A program made the translations under genes and the position numbers. Positions 25,237 through 33,863 of a DNA stretch of 64,000 bases are shown piece after piece (the stretch's first letter is position 1; each line of letters begins with the position of its first letter). The notes below the pieces were generated by a model. The model did not search any database, was not told where the DNA came from, and saw only the letters and a list, made by a program, of their open reading frames with translations. The stretch is from contig NZ_WMKZ01000001.1 in assembly GCF_019024285.1 (NCBI RefSeq), forward strand, positions 248,001-312,000, read 5' to 3'. This DNA is from Alkalihalobacterium elongatum (GTDB lineage Bacteria; Bacillota; Bacilli; Bacillales; Bacillaceae_F).

Positions 25237-26250
25237 TTACAGACAACCCATCACCGTATCTCCGAAATTACGAATATCAGCAAGATAGTCATATCCTTTA
25301 GGAGAGCCGAAGCTATTTAACATCCGCACGACAACTATATCATGTTTTGGTATCACCAATAGAGCAACATTCGTATACCCTAAAATTTGATAGGCTCCTT
25401 TTGAAATGAGCGGGCCAATTTCAGACTGTAAAGCAGGCAAGTCTTTTACAAACCATAGAAAGCCGTTTTGAGGCAGATCTTGGTCTACTAACCGCGGGGA
25501 TTGAAGAGCTGTTGCAAGCTCTATTATTTCTTTTGCTACCTTTTGTTCTCCGTTTATCTCTCCCATTTTTAAATGAAGGTATCCCCAGTAAGCAAGGTCC
25601 CGTGTGGACACATACATATTCATCTTATCACCTGCAGTACTTTCGCTTGTAACCCAATTTCGATCATAGGGATCACGAATTACATCAACAAGCTTCTCAT
25701 TTGACTTGGCATACCAGCCAGTTTCACGAAACCCGATTGGTTCAAACACTTCATTTTGGAGAATTCCCGCTATCGTTTGACCTGTTGTCCCTTTGATTAC
25801 TGCAGCTAAGAGATCAATACCAATCATCCGATACGCCCAGTTGGTGCCAGCAGGAAATTCACGAAAAAGACTTCCTTCTTTCATATGAAGTCCATGTGCA
25901 TGAGTAAGGAGGTGCCGAATCGTTGTCCCTTCTAAAACATTTCTATCTAGATCGTTCACATATGCTGTTACAAGATCATCGATTGAAGAGATGTAGCCTT
26001 TATAAACCGCATAGGCAACTGCAAATCCGATATAGCTTTTCCTAACCGAAGCAACATGAAATTGGGAGTCTGCTTGAATAGGTCTCGCTGATAAATCAAG
26101 AGAATGGTTTCCCCAATACTGTTCCGTTACGAGATTACCCTTATGGATAACGATACATGCCGAACCTGACCAACTAACAGCCTTTTGCGTTTGTCTAATA
26201 TGATCCAGTACAGGGGTGAATTGATCGCTTGATTGTTTATCCAAATTCAT
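25237..26250 (-). CDS. Beta-lactamase-fold serine hydrolase (class C/PBP4* type)
   Basis: A 337-aa cytoplasmic-looking protein without signal peptide. The SxxK motif is S68-V-R-K71, the Tyr of the second motif is in WAYRMIG, and HLLTHAHGL is the usual nearby conserved block. Such proteins act as esterases or D-amino-peptide hydrolases as often as beta-lactamases. The next gene on the strand is the M3-like peptidase 26 nt upstream, so the two form an operon. Confidence 0.88.
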   Translation of the reverse strand: MNLDKQSSDQFTPVLDHIRQTQKAVSWSGSACIVIHKGNLVTEQYWGNHSLDLSARPIQADSQFHVASVRKSYIGFAVAYAVYKGYISSIDDLVTAYVNDLDRNVLEGTTIRHLLTHAHGLHMKEGSLFREFPAGTNWAYRMIGIDLLAAVIKGTTGQTIAGILQNEVFEPIGFRETGWYAKSNEKLVDVIRDPYDRNWVTSESTAGDKMNMYVSTRDLAYWGYLHLKMGEINGEQKVAKEIIELATALQSPRLVDQDLPQNGFLWFVKDLPALQSEIGPLISKGAYQILGYTNVALLVIPKHDIVVVRMLNSFGSPKGYDYLADIRNFGDTVMGCL

Positions 26251-26276
26251 AAAATTACCTTCCTTCTAGCACCAAG

Positions 26277-27857
26277 CTAAAAAAACTGTTTGATAAAATA
26301 ACGGGGATTTAAGTATTCACCTGTAGCCTTTTTGATTTTTTCATTCCAATGTAATGAAGCACCAGGGTTGATGAACTCTCTAATTAAATACGATCCGACC
26401 TCTTCTGTGAACAAGTCGTTTGAAATATTCTTTTCAATAAAACAATGCAGCTGTGATGCGGTTAGTTCACCTAATAAATAATCTTGATACGAAGCAGGAG
26501 CTAGTGAGAAGTGCATTTTAGCTGCCCAGTCTGGGAAATGATTCTGTTCTGGTGGATGCATGAATTGAATATCTTGCACGAGCTTCCACCATAATTGGTT
26601 TAAGTTTTGATTTGGATTTTCATACAATTCTCTTTCAAAAAATGAAAACGTAATAATCCAACGAGCCGATACAAGCATTTGCCGCTGAAGCATTTTATTA
26701 GTAAAAGGTTTTAGCTCTTCTAATTGATTTGACTTAAGAGTAAGAAACCGTTTTTGCCAACTGCCCATTTTACTCATGCGTCCGAAGAATAAGGCGATCG
26801 CCTCTGTCGTTAATGTATGCGAATGAAAGCGAAGAATAAATGGTAATTTACGATCGATGTTTTTAAAATACACTGCATGACCGAGCTCATGAAGTAAAGC
26901 CGTGCACCAAAATAGACTTTCATCCAAATTTACTAGTATTCTGACATCTCCCTCTCGATTAATGTCCGAGCAAAATCCAAATGGGTTTTTATTATCTCGA
27001 GGATATAAATCACTGCGATTTAGAACGTCCTCTATTTCTAGCCCCATTGATTGAAAGGTTTGGTTTGCAATGTCCTTTATGTTTTTTCCTAAGAAATACG
27101 TATCTATATCTAATCCTTGAACAGGTGGCGCTTCTTGAAAGAAAGGATCGGTATAATGCCAAGGTCGAATATCACTTGTCGATACCCCCCATTTTTTTGC
27201 TAATTCTTCATCCATTTCGTGTTTAATCACTTGAAATGGGCCGTCTGATTGTTCCTTTAAACCTTCTAAAATATGAAAAACATCGTTAATGTCTAGCTCT
27301 TGCGTCTCATAAGACATTTGATAGAAATTATCAAATCCTAAGGCACGTGCATCTTCATTACGCTTTTGGATTAGCCGTAAAACTTTTGCTTCGATTTTTT
27401 TGCCAATTTGCTTGCTAGCAAACCATGCTTCTTTTCTTTGATTAAGGTCACTGCTAGTCTTGAGAATGTCTTTAATCTCATTGTTTGTTACTTCTTTCCC
27501 ATGGATATTTGGACGAAAAGTTGTAAACGTTTGCGAAATTTCTTTTTCTAGCTCCAACGTTTTAGCTTGCGACTCTGGACCGAGTTGATTTTTAATCATT
27601 TTGCGATAAATGTCATCTAATTGTCGTTGTTGTTTATTTTTTAAGCGCTGTGTGCTTCGAAAAGTAGAAACTTGATCCATCAATTCTTTGCTTGCAAAGT
27701 GACTAAAATATGTATTTAAAGCTTTTTCATGCTGTTCACTCCATTTTTGATCTCCTGTTGTTGCAGCCATCCAGTGATTCGTAAGCACGGATTGGTAAAG
27801 GTCTTTTATCGTCTCATTTTGGTTATTTAAGAACGCTTCTATAGTTTTTACACTCAT
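26277..27857 (-). CDS. Zinc metallopeptidase, M3/M2-like gluzincin
   Basis: A 526-aa soluble, mostly helical protein with the zinc-binding HELGH at residues 323-327 and a downstream TTEAIA segment giving the third ligand Glu. This layout is that of M2/M3 oligopeptidases, which cut short peptides in a deep channel. There is no signal peptide. GGAGGAGGG precedes the ATG. It leads the operon with the serine hydrolase. Confidence 0.88.
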   Translation of the reverse strand: MSVKTIEAFLNNQNETIKDLYQSVLTNHWMAATTGDQKWSEQHEKALNTYFSHFASKELMDQVSTFRSTQRLKNKQQRQLDDIYRKMIKNQLGPESQAKTLELEKEISQTFTTFRPNIHGKEVTNNEIKDILKTSSDLNQRKEAWFASKQIGKKIEAKVLRLIQKRNEDARALGFDNFYQMSYETQELDINDVFHILEGLKEQSDGPFQVIKHEMDEELAKKWGVSTSDIRPWHYTDPFFQEAPPVQGLDIDTYFLGKNIKDIANQTFQSMGLEIEDVLNRSDLYPRDNKNPFGFCSDINREGDVRILVNLDESLFWCTALLHELGHAVYFKNIDRKLPFILRFHSHTLTTEAIALFFGRMSKMGSWQKRFLTLKSNQLEELKPFTNKMLQRQMLVSARWIITFSFFERELYENPNQNLNQLWWKLVQDIQFMHPPEQNHFPDWAAKMHFSLAPASYQDYLLGELTASQLHCFIEKNISNDLFTEEVGSYLIREFINPGASLHWNEKIKKATGEYLNPRYFIKQFF

Positions 27858-28113
27858 TCTTTCCCTCCTCCTTCATAGTAATGGTATATTCCCATACTAA
27901 CAAACGAACGAGACAATCACTCAAAATATTCAAATAATCACAAATTTTTCTATAATCAGCGTAATGTAGCAAATTTTATTTACAGAGCTAGAAAACTAAT
28001 TTATGGTAAATAAAAGATAGAATAGTAGGAATTATTTATTGAGTAGAGGAGATTTACCTATTTTCTAGAATTATACGGTAGCAAGTATTTACGAAAAAGG
28101 AGAATCCCAATTA

Positions 28114-29376
28114 ATGCTTCAACAATTATTATTACAAGTTGTTTTTATTTTATTTCCAACGTTGCTTTATTACACGATCCTAAAAAACAACACATACCTT
28201 AAAAAATATAACAGTTTAATGGTAGGTTTTTTAAGCAGTTTAGCTATTTTATTATGTATGTCTTTCCCAGTCTCTTTTGGGACTGGAAACATGATGGATT
28301 TACGGACGATCCCTTGGATCCTCTCCTTTTTATACGGAAGCTTTCCCATCGGTATTTTCGTCACCATTATGATGTTTACTTTTCGTTTGTTTATTGGTGG
28401 TATTGGTCTATATGGTGTTTTAGCTGTCTATTCTTTATCGGTAATCCTTTTATTTATATACTTTAGAAATTATGAAACTTTTACATATACAAAAAAAGTT
28501 AAATCAACTTTAATACTTACTGCAATTAATTCACTACTTATCATTTTATCGATTCAGCTAATGTTTGGGTTTTCATCGAACAATGTGTACGTTTTTTATT
28601 TGTTTTTTATAATCATGCACATATTAATGATGTGGATCTGCATCTATGTGATAGAAACGATACGAGAGCATGGACAATTACGAGTCGAACTTCAAAAGTC
28701 TGAAAAACTTAACATCGTCGGCCAAATGGCTGCAAGCGTTGCTCATGAGATTAGAAACCCAATGACCGTCGTAAATGGGTTTGTTCAAATTTTACAACAA
28801 GATAAAGATACTCCAGAGAAACATCGAGAACATTATGAAATTATTACACAAGAATTAAGACGTGCCGAAACGATCCTAAACGACTATTTAACATTAGCAA
28901 AACCACAGGCCGAGAAACTTGAAACAATCAATATTCATGAACAAATCAATCGGATCAATCATACCCTCTCATCTTACGCACTCATGAAAAGTGTGAGTGT
29001 CGAGTACCACCTACCTCCAGAGAATAACTATTTAATAAAAGGCTGCCCTGAGAAATTCCAACAAGTACTTATAAACATAATCAAAAATGCGATAGAGGTT
29101 TCCACAAAAGGCGAAGTAGTTACCGTCTCCATTTCAAAAAATCGTAACTTCTACTACATTTTCATAAAAGATAACGGTTGTGGGATGTCAAAAGACGAAT
29201 TGCAGGTTTTAGGTACTCCTTTTTATTCTTTAAAAGAACGTGGAACTGGACTCGGTTTAACGATTTCATACAGTATAATCCACTCGATGGAAGGTACCAT
29301 TGAGGTGACAAGTCAAAAAGGAAAAGGAACTACATTCATGATTGGCCTACCTGTAATAAAGAGAAGCTTAGTTTAA
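28114..29376 (+). CDS. Orphan sensor histidine kinase, KinB-like
   Basis: A 420-aa kinase with about six N-terminal membrane helices (residues 5-180) of the 5TM-LYT type, then a short linker and the HisKA H-box (SVAHEIRNP, H211). The HATPase domain follows with NIIKNAIE, DNGCGM and GTGLGLTIS. No response regulator is adjacent, as for sporulation kinases that feed the Spo0F/Spo0A phosphorelay. The overall form matches KinB; a KapB-like lipoprotein is not adjacent. Confidence 0.85.
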   Translation: MLQQLLLQVVFILFPTLLYYTILKNNTYLKKYNSLMVGFLSSLAILLCMSFPVSFGTGNMMDLRTIPWILSFLYGSFPIGIFVTIMMFTFRLFIGGIGLYGVLAVYSLSVILLFIYFRNYETFTYTKKVKSTLILTAINSLLIILSIQLMFGFSSNNVYVFYLFFIIMHILMMWICIYVIETIREHGQLRVELQKSEKLNIVGQMAASVAHEIRNPMTVVNGFVQILQQDKDTPEKHREHYEIITQELRRAETILNDYLTLAKPQAEKLETINIHEQINRINHTLSSYALMKSVSVEYHLPPENNYLIKGCPEKFQQVLINIIKNAIEVSTKGEVVTVSISKNRNFYYIFIKDNGCGMSKDELQVLGTPFYSLKERGTGLGLTISYSIIHSMEGTIEVTSQKGKGTTFMIGLPVIKRSLV

Positions 29377-29633
29377 CGTAGACTAATACATACGAAATTA
29401 TAGGAACCTGTCACAAACTGCTGACATGCTGCATACGTTGAAATTAAGTTAGTAGGTACCAACCCTTTTTTAAATCATACAAGGATTATAGTTGGTTGAA
29501 ATAATTATTGAAATTAAAGTTTGAACGACCTGTTAATTCATCTACTCTGATTAAAAATAGGACTTACATTCCAAGCTCTGTTATCCTATTAAACATTGAT
29601 TTAGAAAGTGGTTGATATGGAGGGAGGGATTAC

Positions 29634-29903
29634 ATGCCTAAATACAGAAAAATACCAGTCGTCGTCGAAGCGGTCAAATTAAAGAGATCGATTACAATTG
29701 AAACTGCAGAAGGTACAGTAAGAGGTTTACCTGGTGACTTTTTGATTACTGAACCAAGTGGAGAACAGTACCCCATTCGATCTGACGAGTTTGAGGCAAC
29801 TTATGAACGAGTAAAATCATCGAAGGATATAGGTGACTTTCTTAAGAGAGCTCTGGGGAAACTGAAGAATAAGTCTACAGAAATTTTTATGAAACACCAA
29901 TAG
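29634..29903 (+). CDS. Small conserved protein, 89 aa
   Basis: The central part (PGDFLITEPSGEQYPIRSDEFEATYE) resembles a small protein seen in many phage and plasmid genomes with a PGDWLI...GEQYP...F..TYE pattern, of unknown function. The N-terminus is basic (MPKYRKIPVVVEAVKL). A very strong GGAGGGAGGG site precedes the ATG. It ends before a clear terminator and is monocistronic. Confidence 0.75.
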   Translation: MPKYRKIPVVVEAVKLKRSITIETAEGTVRGLPGDFLITEPSGEQYPIRSDEFEATYERVKSSKDIGDFLKRALGKLKNKSTEIFMKHQ

Positions 29904-29954
29904 TCGTAATAAATATTTTGAAAGGAATGAAAAGAATTTATTATGATGAAATGA

Positions 29955-30012
29955 TTAGCCTACTATGAAAAGTGGTTACCCAAAATTCCACGTTTTCAGT
30001 AGGTTTGTTTTT
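29955..30012 (+). terminator. Hairpin terminator after the 89-aa gene
   Basis: CCTACT...GAAAA..TGG pairs with CCA..TTTTC..AGTAGG, and a T-rich run (TTTGTTTTTTG) follows on the plus strand. Confidence 0.75.
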
Positions 30013-30069
30013 TGAAACCTTTCATTCATTAACTTTACTTCTTAATAAAACAACAATTTCACTTAAAGA

Positions 30070-30120
30070 AAAATTGACTCAAACGACAACTCCTCCTCAA
30101 TAAGTGAGTTCCCATTTGAG
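30070..30120 (-). terminator. Hairpin terminator of the MFS gene
   Basis: CTCAAA...ACTC pairs with GAGT...TTTGAG, and the minus strand continues into a T-rich run near 30065-30075. Confidence 0.65.
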
Positions 30121-30136
30121 CCAGCTAAACGATACA

Positions 30137-31333
30137 TTAATTAACCTTAATAAACATAGATACGATCAACCCTAGTAATAGAAAAACACCAAGTACTATG
30201 AAACTCATTGTATAATTCAACATACTAATTAGAAAAATGGCTATAGCTGGACCAACACTTGCCCCAACAAATAAAATAAAAGCATTAAATGTAACAGCAG
30301 TCCCTCTTACTTTTTCTCCTAGGATACTTACCATTGAAATCGTGACAGGACACACTATAGCAATACCTGCGACAAATACTACACTCATCAGAACAATCAT
30401 AAATAGATTGGAAAAAACACCTATCATTGTCACTCCTACAGTTGCGAGCAGAATACCAACACGTAATACATTTGAAATACCATATTTATTTGAAAGCTTT
30501 CCAGCAAAAGGAGCTAGTATAATTCCAAAAATCCCGACCGCTCGAACAGCCAACAGCTCTTGGCTAGACACTCTAAACGTATCTGTACTTAAATAGCTAT
30601 TTAATACAGTATACATGGCAACGAGTGAAAAGAGCGTCAAGAACGTAATGAACAACGTAAGTAGCAACTGATTATTTTTAAGTAGAACGACCATTTGTTT
30701 AAAAATATCCCAAATGCTCACTCCACTCGGACTTCGTACCTCTTTAGGAAGTATGAAAATAACGAGAAGACTAGATATAAAATACAAAGCGGCGAGAGTA
30801 AAAAAGATAAATGGCCAGCCCCAAACCTCTTGTATCGCACTGCTTAACACTTGCCCAAAAATAGCTGCCGTCAAAAAACCTGATGTAATAAATCCGATTG
30901 TCGTCAATCGCTTTTCAGCGGGATACACTTCCCCTACATAAACAAGTGAGATAGGCGCATATACAGAAGCTACTGCTCCTTGGATCGCTCTTAAAACAAG
31001 TAACCAATAAAAACTTTCCACAAATCCAATCAATAGAGTAACAATTGTGATTGAGCCAATTCCAATCATTAAAAAACCTTTCCGTCCAAATCGATCAGAA
31101 AGTGCTCCAAAAATTAAACAACCAAGTGCGTAGAAAAGGGAGAACACACTTCCCGTTAGAGCTGCCTGTTGTAATGAAACTTCAAAAGTTGAACTGAATG
31201 CTGATATAAGTGGGATCGTAATATACATGCTCGATAATACTACGAGTCCACACCAAACTAATACAGCTGTTAATAAAGAAAATGACCGATCGTTCGGTTT
31301 TACTTTTACCTCATTTAGTTGAACTTCACTCAT
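30137..31333 (-). CDS. MFS transporter, drug/sugar:H+ antiporter-like (YnfM-type)
   Basis: A 398-aa protein with twelve hydrophobic segments. The loop 2-3 motif GALSDRFGRKGFLM is typical of the major facilitator superfamily. The arrangement and the internal motif of helix 5 suggest an exporter of the DHA1 group, but the substrate cannot be read from sequence. AAAGGAGG precedes the ATG. Confidence 0.85.
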   Translation of the reverse strand: MSEVQLNEVKVKPNDRSFSLLTAVLVWCGLVVLSSMYITIPLISAFSSTFEVSLQQAALTGSVFSLFYALGCLIFGALSDRFGRKGFLMIGIGSITIVTLLIGFVESFYWLLVLRAIQGAVASVYAPISLVYVGEVYPAEKRLTTIGFITSGFLTAAIFGQVLSSAIQEVWGWPFIFFTLAALYFISSLLVIFILPKEVRSPSGVSIWDIFKQMVVLLKNNQLLLTLFITFLTLFSLVAMYTVLNSYLSTDTFRVSSQELLAVRAVGIFGIILAPFAGKLSNKYGISNVLRVGILLATVGVTMIGVFSNLFMIVLMSVVFVAGIAIVCPVTISMVSILGEKVRGTAVTFNAFILFVGASVGPAIAIFLISMLNYTMSFIVLGVFLLLGLIVSMFIKVN

Positions 31334-31479
31334 AGAAGCCTCCTTTAGTAACTCCCCCTTTTAACCCTTATCCACATTTCATTCTTATTTACGATTGAAT
31401 ATATATGGTTATGCAGTCTTTCGTTTTTATAGAAGTAAATTATCAAAGTTTCTAATTAGTTGCTTTTTCCGACCAAACA

Positions 31480-31518
31480 AAAAACACTTGATTGCAGAAC
31501 AACTACAACCAAGTGAAT
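31480..31518 (-). terminator. Hairpin terminator of the ytaF-like gene
   Basis: CACTTG-a-TTG (31485-31494) pairs with CAA-c-CAAGTG (31506-31515), followed on the minus strand by a T-run (TTTTTTG). Confidence 0.75.
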
Positions 31519-32060
31519 TAAATTAACAAGATAAATATAGACAGAACTATAAATAACCAACCAGAAATCGAACTTGCATGATTTTTAAATATATTCAGTG
31601 CCACTAAGTGACCAAATTTGGATCCACCCCATATAAAGAGAAAACTAGTCACAAATGCTAAAAAACTTGATAGTAAAATTGGAAACCCCGCCAATCCGCC
31701 AGAAAAACCAGCAGCTAAAGAGTCAATACCCAATGCAATCCCTAAAATGACCGCAGCTTTTAAGCTTAGATCTAGCTTTTTTTCATCTGCCTCCTCTTGC
31801 TTAGATTTTCTAGCATCCCATAAAAACCAGAAACCAATGAGGAGAAAAACAAAGGCAGCTAAATATAATAATAGATGCTCTGGTATAACTCCAGCGATAG
31901 CGTCTCCAAAATATAATCCTGTCCCCATTGTTATTCCTGAAAAAATCGCAATGACAAATATAACCTTCATTGGGATTTTCCCTCTCATACCGAGTGAGAA
32001 ACCTACAGCTAAATCATCAAGATTAGACGCAATGACGAGTATAAGTATATGCCAAATCAA
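31518..32060 (-). CDS. YtaF-like membrane protein (MntP/LysE-type fold)
   Basis: A 180-aa protein with six membrane helices in two similar halves. The motifs NLDDLAVGFSLG (start of half one) and GIDSLAAGFSGG (start of half two) correspond to the acidic repeats of the MntP manganese-exporter group, which includes the sporulation membrane protein YtaF. It starts at TTG with a perfect AAGGAGG 6 nt before. Metal export or a sporulation role is inferred from family. Confidence 0.82.
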   Translation of the reverse strand: MIWHILILVIASNLDDLAVGFSLGMRGKIPMKVIFVIAIFSGITMGTGLYFGDAIAGVIPEHLLLYLAAFVFLLIGFWFLWDARKSKQEEADEKKLDLSLKAAVILGIALGIDSLAAGFSGGLAGFPILLSSFLAFVTSFLFIWGGSKFGHLVALNIFKNHASSISGWLFIVLSIFILLI

Positions 32061-32114
32061 CAGATACCTCCTTCATAAATTCCGTTAATCAAAACCCTTA
32101 ATCCCTAACTTGCG

Positions 32115-32615
32115 TTACAAATGGATGGAATAAATGAGTGTAGGTCGGTCTTTAATATTTTTTTCCTTCTCCAAGCTCATACCTATTCGTTCGGCAACTT
32201 TGATCGAAGGGGTGTTGTATTTATTGATCATCGAGATTAACCGAGATAATTGAAGCTTATTCCAACCATAGTCTCGAACTGCGCTTGCCGCCTCCGTTGC
32301 ATATCCTTGTCCCCAGTAATCTCGAACAAATAAATAACCTATTTCCATTTCTTTTTGGCCATCTACTATTTGCGGTACAATCCCGCACTGACCAATGAAA
32401 GCCCCTGCACCTTTTAACTCACAAATCCAAAGCCCCGAGTGATGAATTTCGTAATTCTTTATATTCCAGTTTATCCATTTTCGTGCTTCTTCTCTCGTTT
32501 TTGTTGATTTATAGTACTGCATAGCAATTGGATCGGAAAATATCATCATGAGATGATCTTCATCCTGATCATTCATTTTTCGTAATGTTAATCGCTCTGT
32601 TTCTAGTATGGTCAT
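32115..32615 (-). CDS. GNAT acetyltransferase, RimJ/RimL type
   Basis: A 166-aa enzyme with the GNAT acetyl-CoA pocket (RDYWGQGYATEAASA) and the family start ETERLTLRKM. The later NTPSIKVAERIGM motif is usual for RimJ/RimL-like proteins that acetylate N-termini or small molecules. GAGGAGG precedes the ATG. It is monocistronic. Confidence 0.87.
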   Translation of the reverse strand: MTILETERLTLRKMNDQDEDHLMMIFSDPIAMQYYKSTKTREEARKWINWNIKNYEIHHSGLWICELKGAGAFIGQCGIVPQIVDGQKEMEIGYLFVRDYWGQGYATEAASAVRDYGWNKLQLSRLISMINKYNTPSIKVAERIGMSLEKEKNIKDRPTLIYSIHL

Positions 32616-32682
32616 CCCTATCCTCCTCGATTTGCCCTTTTTTAAACCTTTTTCAAAGGAACCTTATTTACACCAATTCTAA

Positions 32683-32714
32683 TAAAAAAGACCCGCATCT
32701 TGCCTGCGAGTATA
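32683..32714 (-). terminator. Hairpin terminator
   Basis: CTCGCA pairs with TGCGGG on the minus strand (including a G-U pair), followed by GTCTTTTTT. It follows the membrane/PH-like gene. Confidence 0.6.
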
Positions 32715-32725
32715 TACAGCATATC

Positions 32726-33175
32726 TTAATTCGCTTGTCTCACTTCAACATGCTCACTCAATTTTAGATTGAGTTTGTCAAAGTCTCTTATTTTTAATAA
32801 GTCCAAATTAATTTCCACTTCTTTTCCACTCGTTAATAGTAAGATTAGTTTGTTGTCACTAATTCTACTTTCTTCAATATCATTATAGGCGATTTTCCGC
32901 TTCAAGCGAATAAGCCCTTTGTGAACTAACAGCATATCATTTTCTAGTTGTATATATGTAATGTCATTTAAACGTAAATAATACAACCCTATAATTATAC
33001 TAAGTGCCACATTACAGCTAATAACGATAGCGACAATAACCGTAAAGGCCGTAAAACCTAATCCAACAAAGAGAAACAGTAGACAAACGAGATTTAGAAG
33101 CGCAACTCCTATCCATAGCATCCCTGTTGTTTTCCATACGCTATTTTCTCTATATTTCAAATCCACTCCATCCAT
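32726..33175 (-). CDS. Small membrane protein with PH-like C-terminal domain
   Basis: A 149-aa protein with two hydrophobic segments (about residues 15-40 and 43-68) followed by a beta-rich domain (residues 72-145) of the bacterial PH-like kind, e.g. MLLVHKGLIRLKRKIAYNDIE. Its function is not known. The start is uncertain: the ATG at 33175 has GGGGAG directly against it, and a GTG three codons on has the same site at 9 nt. Confidence 0.68.
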   Translation of the reverse strand: MDGVDLKYRENSVWKTTGMLWIGVALLNLVCLLFLFVGLGFTAFTVIVAIVISCNVALSIIIGLYYLRLNDITYIQLENDMLLVHKGLIRLKRKIAYNDIEESRISDNKLILLLTSGKEVEINLDLLKIRDFDKLNLKLSEHVEVRQAN

Positions 33176-33293
33176 CTCCCCATCACTTCTGTACCACTAC
33201 TATACTATTTTTCTTTTTTTTTGTAAAAACTATTTAGTAGAATCAAAAGAAAACAAACAGAAGCTGGTTCAAATGATCAGCCTCTGCTTGTAA

Positions 33294-33863
33294 TTACAAT
33301 GGGTACGTGAATTCTTCATGTGTTATCCGCATAATTTGATTATCTTTATATTCGCCGTCATGTAACTCCCTTTTAGGTAACACTTTGATCTTTTGAAAGC
33401 CACATTTTTCGTAACATGCAATAGCTCTCTCGTTCCACGTCTGCGGATCAATGAAAACTTCATGTACACCTTGCATGGTAAATAAGTAATGAAGGGTTAA
33501 CTTCATGACGTCTGTTCCAATTCCCTTATTCCAATAGACGTGTTCGCCGATAAATAAATCGATCCCGTACACTTGCTCGTATCTTGACGCACCATACTCC
33601 TCGATTTCTTCTTGCTGCAAGTGATAAAACTGCAAATACCCTATAGCTTCTTTTTCGAATTTGATGATGCACGATTGAACATAATCCTCCCCGATAGCTC
33701 GTGGACGAAACTCATCGTATATCTCTTCAATAGTATGTTTCACACTTTTACCTTCGTAAAACTCTTGAACGACTTCATCATTTAACCACTTATATAGTAA
33801 TTTATAATCTGCCTCACAATCCATCAGTTTACGAATAGATAAACTATTATTTATAGCTAGCAT
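33294..33863 (-). CDS. AAC(6')-like GNAT acetyltransferase
   Basis: A 189-aa acetyltransferase with the blocks VYGIDLFIGE, YWNKGIGTDVMKL, FIDPQTWNERAI and YEKCGF, which resemble aminoglycoside 6'-N-acetyltransferases. Related proteins in Bacillaceae are common and do not always give resistance. The ATG overlaps the preceding stop as TAATG, so the gene is coupled to the M28-like peptidase. Confidence 0.8.
   Translation of the reverse strand: MLAINNSLSIRKLMDCEADYKLLYKWLNDEVVQEFYEGKSVKHTIEEIYDEFRPRAIGEDYVQSCIIKFEKEAIGYLQFYHLQQEEIEEYGASRYEQVYGIDLFIGEHVYWNKGIGTDVMKLTLHYLFTMQGVHEVFIDPQTWNERAIACYEKCGFQKIKVLPKRELHDGEYKDNQIMRITHEEFTYPL

Noticed and set aside
29377-29633. Structured leader before the 89-aa gene
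   Set aside because: Several short complementary pieces occur, but no stable nested fold or terminator could be drawn.
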